DNA of 35,871 nt from Pseudonocardia lacus. GTDB taxonomy: Bacteria > Actinomycetota > Actinomycetes > Mycobacteriales > Pseudonocardiaceae. Below the pieces are notes generated by a model, which was not told the DNA's origin, ran no database searches, and saw only the letters and a program-made list of their open reading frames with translations. Made by a program: the position numbers and the translations under genes. The DNA is taken from NCBI RefSeq assembly GCF_018531445.1, contig NZ_JAHDTH010000064.1, positions 1 to 35,871 on the forward strand, written 5' to 3'. Shown one piece after another: positions 18,673 to 28,086 of the stretch; the first letter of the stretch is position 1, and every line of letters begins with the position of its first letter.

Positions 18673-18681
18673 ACCTGGTCG

Positions 18682-19542
18682 ATGCTGCTCTGCGTCGACG
18701 CCGGCAACACCCAGATCGCGCTCGGTCTCTACGAGGAGTCGACCGCCGGCGAGCCGGACGCCGAGGCGCGCCCGGCGCTCGTGCGCGACTGGCGGATGCG
18801 CACCGACCCGCGGATGACGGCCGACGAGCTGGAGGTCGCCTTCCGCGGGCTGCTGGGCCGCTACACCGACGAGGTCACCGGCATCGCCGCGCTGTCCACG
18901 GTGCCCAGCCTGCTGCGCGAGCTGCGGCTGCTCCTCGACCGCCGCGGCGACCCGCACGTCGTCGTCGGGCCGGGGGTGCGCACGGGCGTGCCCCTGCTGG
19001 TCGACAACCCGCGCGAGGTCGGCGCCGACCGGGTCATGAACACCCTGGCCGCGCACCGGCTGTTCGACACCGCCTGCGTGGTCGTCGACTTCGGCACGTC
19101 GACCAACATCGACGTCGTCTCCGCGCGCGGCGAGTTCCTCGGTGGGGCGCTCGCCCCCGGCATCGAGATCTCGCTGGAGGCGCTGGCCAGCCGGGCCGCC
19201 GCGCTGCGCTCGGTGGAGCTGGTGCGGCCCCGGTCGGTGATCGGCAAGAACACCGTGGAGTGCCTGCAGTCCGGGGTCCTCTACGGGTTCGCCGGGCAGG
19301 TCGACGGGCTGGTGCGCCGGATCGTCGCCGAGCTCGGCGCGAAGGCCGGCCCGGTGACGGTGCTGGGCACCGGCGGGCTGGCCCCGCTGATGGCCGGGGT
19401 GTCGGAGACGATCGCCGAGTACGTGCCCGACCTGACCCTGCTGGGGCTGCGGCTGACCTACTTGCGCAACGTCCGCACGACCGCGGTCACCAGCGGCAGC
19501 TCGAACTCGCCCGCCGAGGTCTCCGGCCGCCCGGCCAGGTAG
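18682..19542 (+). CDS. coaX: Type III pantothenate kinase
   Basis: CoaX phosphorylates pantothenate, the first committed step to coenzyme A. The 286-residue protein begins MLLCVDAGNTQIALG (phosphate-binding loop) and has ALSTVPSL, GVRTGVPLLVDNPREVGADR, VVVDFGTSTNIDVV and GEFLGGALAPGIEIS. All are signatures of the type III kinase. ATG 18682 lies 9 bp after the panC stop, so DUF2520-panC-coaX is one operon. The last 28 codons overlap the 3' end of the opposite-strand methyltransferase gene; the reading frame after TYLRN is a serine/proline-rich tail. Confidence 0.95.
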   Translation: MLLCVDAGNTQIALGLYEESTAGEPDAEARPALVRDWRMRTDPRMTADELEVAFRGLLGRYTDEVTGIAALSTVPSLLRELRLLLDRRGDPHVVVGPGVRTGVPLLVDNPREVGADRVMNTLAAHRLFDTACVVVDFGTSTNIDVVSARGEFLGGALAPGIEISLEALASRAAALRSVELVRPRSVIGKNTVECLQSGVLYGFAGQVDGLVRRIVAELGAKAGPVTVLGTGGLAPLMAGVSETIAEYVPDLTLLGLRLTYLRNVRTTAVTSGSSNSPAEVSGRPAR

Positions 19543-20216
19543 TCGCGCAGCGCGCCCAGCGCCCGCTCCCGGGCCCGCGGCTCGCTGATCAGCAGCCACG
19601 AGTGCGTGCCCATGGTGGCGACGAGGCCATCGGCCGTGGTGCGCACCGGGTTGGGGTGGCGGCTGTGCCGGCTGTGCGCGAACGCGGGATGAGCGGGCAG
19701 CGCGGGGACGTTGTCGCTGCCCGCCGCGGGCGGCTCGTCGCGCAGCGAGTGCAGGACCTCGCGGTAGCCCTGCACCCACTCGATGTCGAGGTCGTCGTCG
19801 TTCCACAGCACCGCGAGCACGCCGCCCGGACGCAATACGCGGGCCGCCTCGGCCAACGCGCGGTCGTGGTCGAACCAGTGCCAGGCCTGCCCGACCAGCA
19901 CCGCGTCGACCGAGGAGTCCTCGGCCGGCAGCTCCTCCGCGGAGCCGGACACGGCCGTCGCCTCCGGGATCCGGGCGCGCAGCTCGTCGAGCATGCCGCC
20001 GTCGGGCTCCACGGCCGTCACCGGGCCGAACGCCAGCATCGCGGCGGTGAGCTTGCCGGTGCCCGCCCCGACGTCCAGCAGCCGTGGCGGCGCGCTCGCG
20101 CCGAGCACGGGCTGCAGCGCCCACTCCACGGCAGCCCGCGGATAGCCCGGCCGGAACCGGGCGTAGTCGGCGGCGACGGCGCCGAAGGAGCGCGCCCGTG
20201 CGCGATCGGTGTCCAC
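19458..20216 (-). CDS. Class I SAM-dependent methyltransferase
   Basis: This 252-residue protein has the opening SFGAVAADYARFRPGYP followed by motif I LLDVGAGTGKLTAAML, VEPDGGML and AWHWFDHDRALAEAARVLRPGGVLAVLWN, which identify a methyltransferase domain (type 11/25 group). The methyl acceptor is unknown. I chose GTG 20216 because TACGGT lies 7 nt upstream, fitting a leaderless mRNA; ATG 20261 would leave just 18 bp to lysS and sit in its promoter. It is divergent from lysS and its 3' end overlaps coaX by 85 bp in the convergent direction. Confidence 0.87.
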   Translation of the reverse strand: MDTDRARARSFGAVAADYARFRPGYPRAAVEWALQPVLGASAPPRLLDVGAGTGKLTAAMLAFGPVTAVEPDGGMLDELRARIPEATAVSGSAEELPAEDSSVDAVLVGQAWHWFDHDRALAEAARVLRPGGVLAVLWNDDDLDIEWVQGYREVLHSLRDEPPAAGSDNVPALPAHPAFAHSRHSRHPNPVRTTADGLVATMGTHSWLLISEPRARERALGALRDYLAGRPETSAGEFELPLVTAVVRTLRK

Positions 20217-20223
20217 GCCGGGG

Positions 20224-20229
20224 ACCGTA
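20224..20229 (-). promoter_or_regulatory. -10 element for a leaderless methyltransferase mRNA
   Basis: On the minus strand this reads TACGGT, with a 7-nt gap to GTG 20216. It supports that start over the upstream ATG. Confidence 0.4.
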
Positions 20230-20267
20230 CGGGGCGCACCGGCGGAAAACCCACGCGTCATCGTCAC

Positions 20268-20273
20268 TAGCCT
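20268..20273 (+). promoter_or_regulatory. -10 element for a leaderless lysS mRNA
   Basis: TAGCCT lies 6 nt before GTG 20280. There is no purine-rich ribosome binding site, so a leaderless transcript is likely. Confidence 0.55.
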
Positions 20274-20279
20274 TGACCC

Positions 20280-21785
20280 GTGAGCACAGAGCACGCAGCC
20301 CCGGACCACGACCAGGAACTCCCCGAGCAGATGCGGGTCCGGCTGGCCAAGCGCGCGCAGGTCCTGGCCGAGGGGCGCGAACCGTACCCCGTCGTCGTCG
20401 AGCGCAGCCACACGCTGCGCCAGGTGCGCGACGCCCACCCCGACCTGCCGCCGGACACCGCCACCGGTGACGTCGTCGACGTCACCGGCCGGGTGATCTT
20501 CCTGCGGAACACCGGCAAGCTCTGCTTCGCCACCCTGCGCGAGGGCGACGGCACCGAGCTGCAGGCCATGCTGAGCCTTGCCCTCGTCGGCGAGGACGAG
20601 CTGGCGCGCTGGAAGGCCACCGTCGACCTCGGCGACCACGTCCACGTGCACGGCGAGGTGATCACCTCCCGGCGCGGCGAGCTGTCGGTGATGGCCGACG
20701 CGTGGGAGCTCACGTCCAAGGCCGTGCGCCCGCTGCCCTCGACCCACCACGAGCTGTCCGAGGAGACCCGGGTCCGCCAGCGCTACGTCGACCTCATCGT
20801 CCGGCCGCAGGCCCGGGAGATGGTGCGGGCCCGCGCGGAGGTGATGCGGACCCTGCGGGCCCAGATGCACGAGCGCGGCTTCACCGAGGTCGAGACGCCG
20901 ATGCTGCAGCTGGTGCACGGCGGGGCGACGGCGCGCCCGTTCGTCACCCGGGCCAACGCCCTGGACACCGACCTCTACCTGCGCATCGCCCCGGAACTGT
21001 TCCTGAAGCGCTGCATTGTCGGCGGCATCGAACGGGTCTTCGAGATCAATCGCAACTTCCGGAACGAGGGCATCGACTCCACGCACTCGCCGGAGTTCGC
21101 GATGCTGGAGACCTACCAGGCCTACGCCACCTACGACGTGATGGCCGATCTCACCCGCGAGTTGGTGCAGGCCTGCGCACGCGCCGTGTTCGGATCCACG
21201 GTGGTGCGTCATGCGGACGGGTCGGAACACGATCTGGGCGGCACTTGGCGCTCCGTGACGTTGCATGGTGCAGTTTCCGAGGCGGTCGGGGTCGAGGTGA
21301 CGCCGGACACGACTGCGGAGGATCTGCGGAAGCTGGCGGCCGCCCACGACGTCGCGCTGAAGGATTCGTGGTCGGCCGGCGAGATCGTCCTCGAACTGTT
21401 CGAGAAGCTCGTCGAGCACACCCTGCAGGAGCCCACGTTCGTGCGCGACTACCCGATCGAGGTGCGCCCGCTCACCCGGCAGCACCGCGATGATCCGCGA
21501 CTCACCGAGGCGTGGGACCTCGTCGTATTCGGACACGAGCTGGCCACCGCCTACTCGGAGCTGGTCGACCCCGTCGAGCAGCGGCGCAGGCTGCAGGAGC
21601 AGGCCAGGCTGGGCGCCGCGGGAGACGCCGAGGCGATGCGCCTCGACGAGGACTTCCTGCGTGCGTTGGAGTACGGAATGCCGCCGACAGGCGGCATGGG
21701 AATGGGCGTCGATCGGCTCCTGATGACGCTGACCGGCCTCGGAATCAGGGAAACCATTCTGTATCCGCTCGTGCGTTCTGAGTAA
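20280..21785 (+). CDS. lysS: Lysine-tRNA ligase, class II
   Basis: LysS charges tRNA-Lys with lysine. The 501-residue protein has an N-terminal OB-fold anticodon-binding domain (about residues 60-150, [18 protein letters not shown]). The class II core follows: motif 1 [14 protein letters not shown], motif 2 [21 protein letters not shown] and motif 3 [15 protein letters not shown] 20280 follows the leaderless -10 element. From about base 21000 the gene uses visibly more A/T-ending codons (ATT, GAT, TTG, GTA) than its first half or its neighbours. lsr2 follows after its own promoter; this lysS-lsr2-clpC order is conserved in mycobacteria. Confidence 0.96.
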   Translation: MSTEHAAPDHDQELPEQMRVRLAKRAQVLAEGREPYPVVVERSHTLRQVRDAHPDLPPDTATGDVVDVTGRVIFLRNTGKLCFATLREGDGTELQAMLSLALVGEDELARWKATVDLGDHVHVHGEVITSRRGELSVMADAWELTSKAVRPLPSTHHELSEETRVRQRYVDLIVRPQAREMVRARAEVMRTLRAQMHERGFTEVETPMLQLVHGGATARPFVTRANALDTDLYLRIAPELFLKRCIVGGIERVFEINRNFRNEGIDSTHSPEFAMLETYQAYATYDVMADLTRELVQACARAVFGSTVVRHADGSEHDLGGTWRSVTLHGAVSEAVGVEVTPDTTAEDLRKLAAAHDVALKDSWSAGEIVLELFEKLVEHTLQEPTFVRDYPIEVRPLTRQHRDDPRLTEAWDLVVFGHELATAYSELVDPVEQRRRLQEQARLGAAGDAEAMRLDEDFLRALEYGMPPTGGMGMGVDRLLMTLTGLGIRETILYPLVRSE

Positions 21786-21792
21786 CGGGCGG

Positions 21793-21811
21793 GTCACCCC
21801 GGTGGGGTGAC
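21793..21811 (+). terminator. Hairpin after lysS
   Basis: GTCACCCC (21793-21800), a 3-nt loop and GGGGTGAC (21804-21811) form a perfect 8-bp stem starting 8 nt after the lysS stop. No U-run follows. Confidence 0.55.
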
Positions 21812-21839
21812 TCGACGCCGGCGATCGAATCGCTATATC
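21811..21839 (+). promoter_or_regulatory. Promoter candidate for lsr2
   Basis: CTCGAC (21811-21816) and TATATC (21834-21839) are separated by 17 bp, a good housekeeping-type promoter for this GC content. The leader would be about 65 nt before GTG 21912. The sequence around it is clearly more AT-rich than the rest of the window. Confidence 0.5.
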
Positions 21840-21911
21840 GTGCGGTGGACTGCGGCGTTGTCGCAGTTCGGCACTTCGTGTGTGCCAGTACGTCGAGCGT
21901 GGAGGTCTCCG

Positions 21912-22256
21912 GTGGCCCAGATCCGTGAAGTCCGTTTGATCGACGACCTGGACGGAGAGGCGGCCGACGAGACCGTCGAGTTCGGTCTCGACGGCAAAGT
22001 CTTCGAGATCGACCTGTCCGAGGGCAATGCGGGCCGACTGCGCGATGCGCTCGCCGAGTTCGTCGCGGCCGCGCGCAAGGCCGGCGGTGGTCGGCGCCGT
22101 TCCACCGCCACCGCGACCGCCCCGCCCCGCCGCCCCACGATCGACCGCGAGCAGAACCAGGCGATCCGCGAATGGGCGCGCAAGCGCGGGATGAAGGTCT
22201 CCGACCGCGGCCGCATCCCCGCCGAGGTCCTCGAGGCCTACCACCAGGAGAACTGA
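21912..22256 (+). CDS. lsr2: Lsr2 nucleoid-associated protein (H-NS-like xenogeneic silencer)
   Basis: Lsr2 bridges DNA and silences AT-rich, often foreign, genes. The 114-residue protein has the N-terminal dimerisation domain (about residues 1-55) and a basic linker. The C-terminal DNA-binding domain [28 protein letters not shown] includes the minor-groove RGR hook. GTG 21912 is preceded by GGAGG at 21901-21905. In mycobacteria lsr2 also lies between lysS and clpC1. It is the only nucleoid-associated protein in the window. Confidence 0.96.
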   Translation: MAQIREVRLIDDLDGEAADETVEFGLDGKVFEIDLSEGNAGRLRDALAEFVAAARKAGGGRRRSTATATAPPRRPTIDREQNQAIREWARKRGMKVSDRGRIPAEVLEAYHQEN

Positions 22257-22263
22257 GCCCGAC

Positions 22264-22301
22264 GGTGCGGCGGGCCCGGGCCACCTCAGGCCCGCCGCAC
22301 C
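22264..22301. terminator. Strong hairpin terminator after lsr2
   Basis: A perfect 13-bp stem, GGTGCGGCGGGCC (22264-22276) and GGCCCGCCGCACC (22289-22301), with a 12-nt loop starts 7 nt after the lsr2 stop. It would also end transcription from the opposite strand, where a small ORF stops inside its loop. Confidence 0.8.
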
Positions 22302-22471
22302 GGAGCGGCCCGCCGCCCGAGCACGCCGAAGATCGTCCGCAACTCCAGCAGTCGCAGTACGAGCACTCCCAGCGCCACCACCGCCCCCGCCCCCGCGACC
22401 ACTCCGGCCTGGCGGGCGCCCCGCGCCACCGCACGGCGGTGGCGCGACGCACACCTCGTGTCGTCACGCAC
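22286..22471 (-). CDS. Possible small single-pass membrane protein
   Basis: A 61-residue frame from GTG 22471 has a basic N-terminal half, one hydrophobic segment (AGVVAGAGAVVALGVLVLRLL, about residues 22-42) and a basic C-terminus. It ends inside the loop of the shared hairpin with lsr2, which suits a convergent gene. I recognise no family, and no good ribosome binding site is visible, so it may be a chance frame. The remaining gap, 22472-22627, holds the regulatory region of the siderophore-interacting protein gene. Confidence 0.35.
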   Translation of the reverse strand: MRDDTRCASRHRRAVARGARQAGVVAGAGAVVALGVLVLRLLELRTIFGVLGRRAAPVRRA

Positions 22472-22584
22472 AACCAGGTGTGCGTGGTGTCGGGGACGGG
22501 GCGGGGAGCCGGGTGGAGGGTTAGCATTCTCGATCCGACGCCGAAAGTGATCGACTCGGTGGGGTGCACGGCCTCCGCATTGTG

Positions 22585-22600
22585 CTTAGGGTGGCCTAAG
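22585..22600. promoter_or_regulatory. IdeR/DtxR-type iron box upstream of the siderophore-interacting protein
   Basis: CTTAGG-GTGG-CCTAAG is a palindrome lying 27 bp before ATG 22628. Its TTAGGGTGGCCTAA core matches most of the first 14 positions of the IdeR/DtxR consensus (TTAGGTTAGSCTAACCTAA, recalled). The right-hand end of the 19-bp consensus is not conserved. It predicts repression in iron-replete cells. Confidence 0.6.
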
Positions 22601-22627
22601 TGCTTGTGATCAGACCGAGGAGGTCCG

Positions 22628-23446
22628 ATGGCCCGACGGATGACGACTCTCGAGGTGCGCCGAACCGAGCGCCTCACCCCGGGCATGATCCGGGTCGTCG
22701 CCGGTGGCGGCGACATCGCGGACTTCCCCGACACCGCCCACACCGACCGCTACGTCAAGATCGTGTTCCCGCGGCCGGGGGTGCGGTACCCGGAGCCGTT
22801 CGACATGGAGGCGATCCGGGCCGAGCTGCCGCGTGAGCAGTGGCCGGCGATGCGGACGTACACGGTCCGCGCGCTCGACCACGCGGCGGGCGAGCTGACG
22901 ATCGACTTCGTGGTGCACGGCGACCGCGGCCTGGCCGGGCCCTGGGCGGCCGCGGCCCGTCCCGGCGACGTGCTGCGGCTGATGGGCCCGAGCGGGGCCT
23001 ACGCCCCCGACCCCGACGCCGACTGGCACCTGTTCGTGGGCGACGAGAGCGCCCTGCCGGCGATCGGGGCGGCCGCCGAGCGGCTGTCCGCCGGGGCGCG
23101 CGCCATCGCCGTGCTCGAGGTCGGCGGCCCCGAGGAGCGCCAGGAGCTGCCGGCGGCCGTCGAGCAGCACTGGGTCCACCGCGCCGCGGACCGCCCCGAC
23201 CAGCTCGTCGACGCGGTCCGGGCGCTGGAGTTCCCGGTCGGGCGCGTGCACGCGTTCGTGCACGGGGAGGCCGGCGCGGTCCGCGCGGTGCGCCACCACC
23301 TGCTCGACGAGCGGGGCGTCCCGCGCTCCGACCTGTCGGTGTCGGGCTACTGGCGCATCGGCCGTGACGAGGACGGCTGGCAGGCCGACAAGGCGGCCGA
23401 GCGCGCCGCGGAGCAGGCCCCGCAGAGGGCGCCCGCAGCGCGCTGA
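22628..23446 (+). CDS. Siderophore-interacting FAD-binding protein (ferric-siderophore reductase)
   Basis: These cytosolic flavoproteins release iron from imported ferric siderophores by reduction with NAD(P)H. The 272-residue protein has an FAD-binding barrel with MRTYTVR, then DFVVHGDRGLAGPWA, the nucleotide-domain motif FVGDESALPAI, and the family C-terminal signature SGYWRIGRDEDGWQADK. ATG 22628 has GAGGAGGT at about 22617-22624. The iron box just upstream supports regulation by an IdeR/DtxR protein. It is inserted between lsr2 and clpC compared with mycobacteria. No siderophore synthesis genes are in the window. Confidence 0.9.
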   Translation: MARRMTTLEVRRTERLTPGMIRVVAGGGDIADFPDTAHTDRYVKIVFPRPGVRYPEPFDMEAIRAELPREQWPAMRTYTVRALDHAAGELTIDFVVHGDRGLAGPWAAAARPGDVLRLMGPSGAYAPDPDADWHLFVGDESALPAIGAAAERLSAGARAIAVLEVGGPEERQELPAAVEQHWVHRAADRPDQLVDAVRALEFPVGRVHAFVHGEAGAVRAVRHHLLDERGVPRSDLSVSGYWRIGRDEDGWQADKAAERAAEQAPQRAPAAR

Positions 23447-23509
23447 CCTGCATCGTCACCCTCCGAGCAGGCCCGGGTGCGGTGCGGGAATGCCGGCCGC
23501 CGACGGGGT

Positions 23510-23527
23510 GTTCGCCCATAGCAGGTG
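23510..23527 (+). promoter_or_regulatory. Candidate ClgR-binding site upstream of clpC
   Basis: CGCCCATAGCA (23513-23523) matches 10 of 11 core positions of the ClgR motif CGCYNANRGCG as I recall it from Corynebacterium. It is centred about 45 bp upstream of the -10 candidate, a usual activator position. ClgR activates clp genes in other actinobacteria. Confidence 0.45.
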
Positions 23528-23561
23528 CACGCGCCGCGGGCGTCGTGGGCCCCCGGGCCGA

Positions 23562-23567
23562 TACAGT
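23562..23567 (+). promoter_or_regulatory. -10 candidate for clpC
   Basis: TACAGT fits TANNNT and gives a leader of about 100 nt. No good -35 hexamer lies 17 bp upstream, which agrees with dependence on an activator. Confidence 0.4.
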
Positions 23568-23673
23568 GGGCAGTGGGGCGTACGCGGCGCAGCGCGCGCC
23601 GCCCATGTTGACGGCGTCAGTCGCGGCACGACCCGGCGCGGCGTAGCACGGCGCAGTAGGCGAGGAGTACTAG

Positions 23674-26208
<2,535 letters not shown>

Positions 26209-26246
26209 TCAGGTAAGTCCCAGCCCCGCGCCTCGGCGCAGGACAA

Positions 26247-26286
26247 CCGAACGGCCCGCCCGGTGCACTCCGGGCGGGCCGTTCGG
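26247..26286 (+). terminator. Strong hairpin terminator after clpC
   Basis: A perfect 17-bp stem, CCGAACGGCCCGCCCGG (26247-26263) and its complement (26270-26286), has a 6-nt loop. It lies 38 bp after the clpC stop and isolates clpC from the next gene. Confidence 0.9.
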
Positions 26287-26338
26287 CGTCCGGGCCCGCG
26301 GGGCGTTCCCGCCACCGGCGGGCGGGGCGGCGGCGGGC

Positions 26339-26344
26339 TAGGTT
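26339..26344 (+). promoter_or_regulatory. -10 element for a leaderless YihY/BrkB-type mRNA
   Basis: TAGGTT lies 6 nt before GTG 26351, with no ribosome binding site between them. Confidence 0.55.
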
Positions 26345-26350
26345 CGTGCC

Positions 26351-27346
26351 GTGAGCTCGGTGCGCGCCGTCCCGGAGACCGAGCTGATCTCGGCCGACCG
26401 GTTGTCCGCCGACGACGCCTGGCACCTCCTGCGCCACTTCGGCCTGCGCCACCTGGCCGGGGGCGCGTTCGTCCGGTTCCGCTACGGCGACGGCTTCAGC
26501 CACGCCCGCGCCTTCGCCCTGCAGCTCGCGCTGGCGACCGTGCCGCTGGTCATCGCCGGGGCCGGGCTGGCCGGCGCGATCGGTGCGGAGTCGTTCGCCG
26601 AGGTCGTGGCGCGCACGGTCGTCGTGGTGTCACCGGGCAACAGCGACGCCCTGGTCGCCGACGCCGTGCAGGGCGAGGAGGGCAGCGACCGGGGCGAGGT
26701 GGTCGTCGCGCTCGGGCTGCTCACCGCGTTCGCCGCGGCGACCTCGGCGTTCGCCCAGCTGGAGCGGGGCGCCAACCGGATCTACGGCACCAAGCGCGAC
26801 CGGCCGGCCCTGCGCAAGTACGGCCGGGCCGCTCTGGTCACGGCGACGGCGGGCGTGGCGATGGCGGTGGGCCTGCTGCTGATCGTGGCCGGCGAGCCGT
26901 TCGGGGACGCGCTGGAGGACGTCTACCACTGGGGCGACGCCGTGGAGTCGGTGTGGGACGTCGCCCGCTGGCCGCTGGGCCTGGCGGCGCTGCTCGTCGC
27001 GGTCGTCGTGCTGTTCAAGTTCGCCCCGCGCCGCCGCCAGCCGGGGCTGACCTGGGTCGCGCTCGGGGCGTCGGTGACGGTGCTGCTGTGGCTGGTGGTG
27101 TCCGGGCTGCTGGCCCTCTACGTCGGGCTGGCGCCGAGCTTCGGCGACACCTACGGCCCGCTGACCGCGGTGATGGCGCTGCTGCTGTGGGCGAACCTCA
27201 CCGGGATCGCCCTGCTCGCCGGGTTCGCGCTGGCCGCCCAGCTGGAGGCGGTGCGTGCCGGCCTGCCCGACCCCCTGCTGCCCGACAGCGACGGCGACGG
27301 CATCCCCGACGCCCTCGACGAGCACCCCGACTCCCCGGGCCGCTGA
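26351..27346 (+). CDS. YihY/BrkB-family membrane protein with a C-terminal Ca-binding-like motif
   Basis: This 331-residue inner-membrane protein has about six hydrophobic segments and the YihY-type pattern FSHARAFALQLALATVPLVI, RGANRIYG and LTAVMALLLWANLTGIALLAGF. The family (once called ribonuclease BN or BrkB) has no settled function. The last ~25 residues, LPDSDGDGIPDALDEHPD, form an acidic DxDxDG motif like thrombospondin type-3 or dockerin calcium loops, unusual for this family. GTG 26351 is set by the leaderless -10 element. It is convergent with the HxlR-type gene, with a palindromic repeat between them. Confidence 0.88.
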   Translation: MSSVRAVPETELISADRLSADDAWHLLRHFGLRHLAGGAFVRFRYGDGFSHARAFALQLALATVPLVIAGAGLAGAIGAESFAEVVARTVVVVSPGNSDALVADAVQGEEGSDRGEVVVALGLLTAFAAATSAFAQLERGANRIYGTKRDRPALRKYGRAALVTATAGVAMAVGLLLIVAGEPFGDALEDVYHWGDAVESVWDVARWPLGLAALLVAVVVLFKFAPRRRQPGLTWVALGASVTVLLWLVVSGLLALYVGLAPSFGDTYGPLTAVMALLLWANLTGIALLAGFALAAQLEAVRAGLPDPLLPDSDGDGIPDALDEHPDSPGR

Positions 27347-27411
27347 CCGTCGAGAACGAACTTATCGTGGATTGGACCGGTCCATTCCAGCGGTAACTTC
27401 GTTCTCGACGG
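27347..27411. repeat. Palindromic repeat element, copy A
   Basis: The arms CCGTCGAGAACGAA (27347-27360) and TTCGTTCTCGACGG (27398-27411) are perfect; inner positions are partly paired (TTA.CG), and the centre is the palindrome TGGACCGGTCCA (27373-27384). The stop codon of the HxlR-type gene lies inside it. It shares outer arms, centre and arm-to-arm length with the element at 28770-28836, so the two are copies of one family that may also end transcription from both sides. Confidence 0.85.
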
Positions 27412-28066
27412 GGGTGGGGCGGGGGAAGCAGTGCAGCAGGTGCAGGGCGGCGGGCCGGTCGCCGTCGATGCGCAGGCCGGCGTCCCGCGGCGGGCGGCCG
27501 CCGAAGACGACGGCGCGCAGGGCGCCCGGCTCGCCGCTCAGGACGGCGTCGGGGTCCTCGGCCTCGCCCCGGGCGAGTGCGAAGCGGCCGTCGTGCACGG
27601 TGGCGCGCAGGGCGTCGTCTCCGAGCCGCAGGGTGGCGGTGAGGCGCAGGCCGTCGGCCGCGTCCGGGTCGAAGGTCGTGCGGAGGGCGAGGGCGAGGGC
27701 GTCGACGCCGAGTTCGGCGTCGGAGCCGGGCAGCGGGACCCGCGACCCCCAGCGGGCCAACGCGAGCAGGACCGGTTCGAGCTCGGCGCCGCGCTCGGTG
27801 AGCCGGTAGGCGCGGGTGCCGGCCGGCGGCCCGAGCCGGGCCCGGGTGACGATCCCGGCCCGCTCCAGGTCGCGCAGGCGCTGGGAGAGCACGTTCTGGC
27901 TCAGCCCGGGCAGGCCGGCGGCCAGGTCGGTGAAGCGCTTGGGGCCGAGCAGGAGTTCGCGCACGACGAGCAGGGCCCACCGCTCGCCGACGACGTCCAG
28001 GGCGCGGGCGACGCCGCACGGGTCGTGGTAGCTGCGCACGCAACGATCCTTGCACATCAGGACCAT
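27362..28066 (-). CDS. HxlR-family winged-helix regulator with an SCP2-like C-terminal domain
   Basis: This 234-residue protein has an HxlR/MarR-type winged helix (about residues 15-105: CGVARALDVVGERWALLVV, RFTDLAAGLPGLSQNVLSQRL, GTRAYRLTERG). The C-terminal half (about 125-215) looks like an SCP2 sterol-carrier or ligand-binding domain, with LRLTATLRLGDDALRATVHDG. The single cysteines near the N-terminus (CKDRC, PCGVA) could be redox sensors, as in some HxlR regulators. ATG 28066 was chosen; ATG 28057 is also possible. The last ~16 residues are encoded by repeat element A. It is divergent from the hydrolase at 28086, with a palindrome between, so it probably represses both. Confidence 0.88.
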   Translation of the reverse strand: MVLMCKDRCVRSYHDPCGVARALDVVGERWALLVVRELLLGPKRFTDLAAGLPGLSQNVLSQRLRDLERAGIVTRARLGPPAGTRAYRLTERGAELEPVLLALARWGSRVPLPGSDAELGVDALALALRTTFDPDAADGLRLTATLRLGDDALRATVHDGRFALARGEAEDPDAVLSGEPGALRAVVFGGRPPRDAGLRIDGDRPAALHLLHCFPRPTPVENEVTAGMDRSNPR

Positions 28067-28067
28067 T

Positions 28068-28086
28068 TACTCCTAAGTTAGGAGTA
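28068..28086. promoter_or_regulatory. 19-bp palindromic operator/promoter between the HxlR gene and hydrolase
   Basis: TACTCCTAA-G-TTAGGAGTA is a perfect palindrome that touches the hydrolase ATG (28086) and lies 1 bp from the HxlR ATG (28066). On the plus strand TAAGTT is 6 nt before the hydrolase ATG; on the minus strand TAACTT is 8 nt before the HxlR ATG. AGGAG also appears on each strand. It is the probable HxlR binding site and a shared promoter. Confidence 0.8.

Noticed and set aside
20217-20261. Upstream ATG 20261 as start of the methyltransferase
   Set aside because: It would run into the lysS promoter and has no ribosome binding site; GTG 20216 has a leaderless -10.
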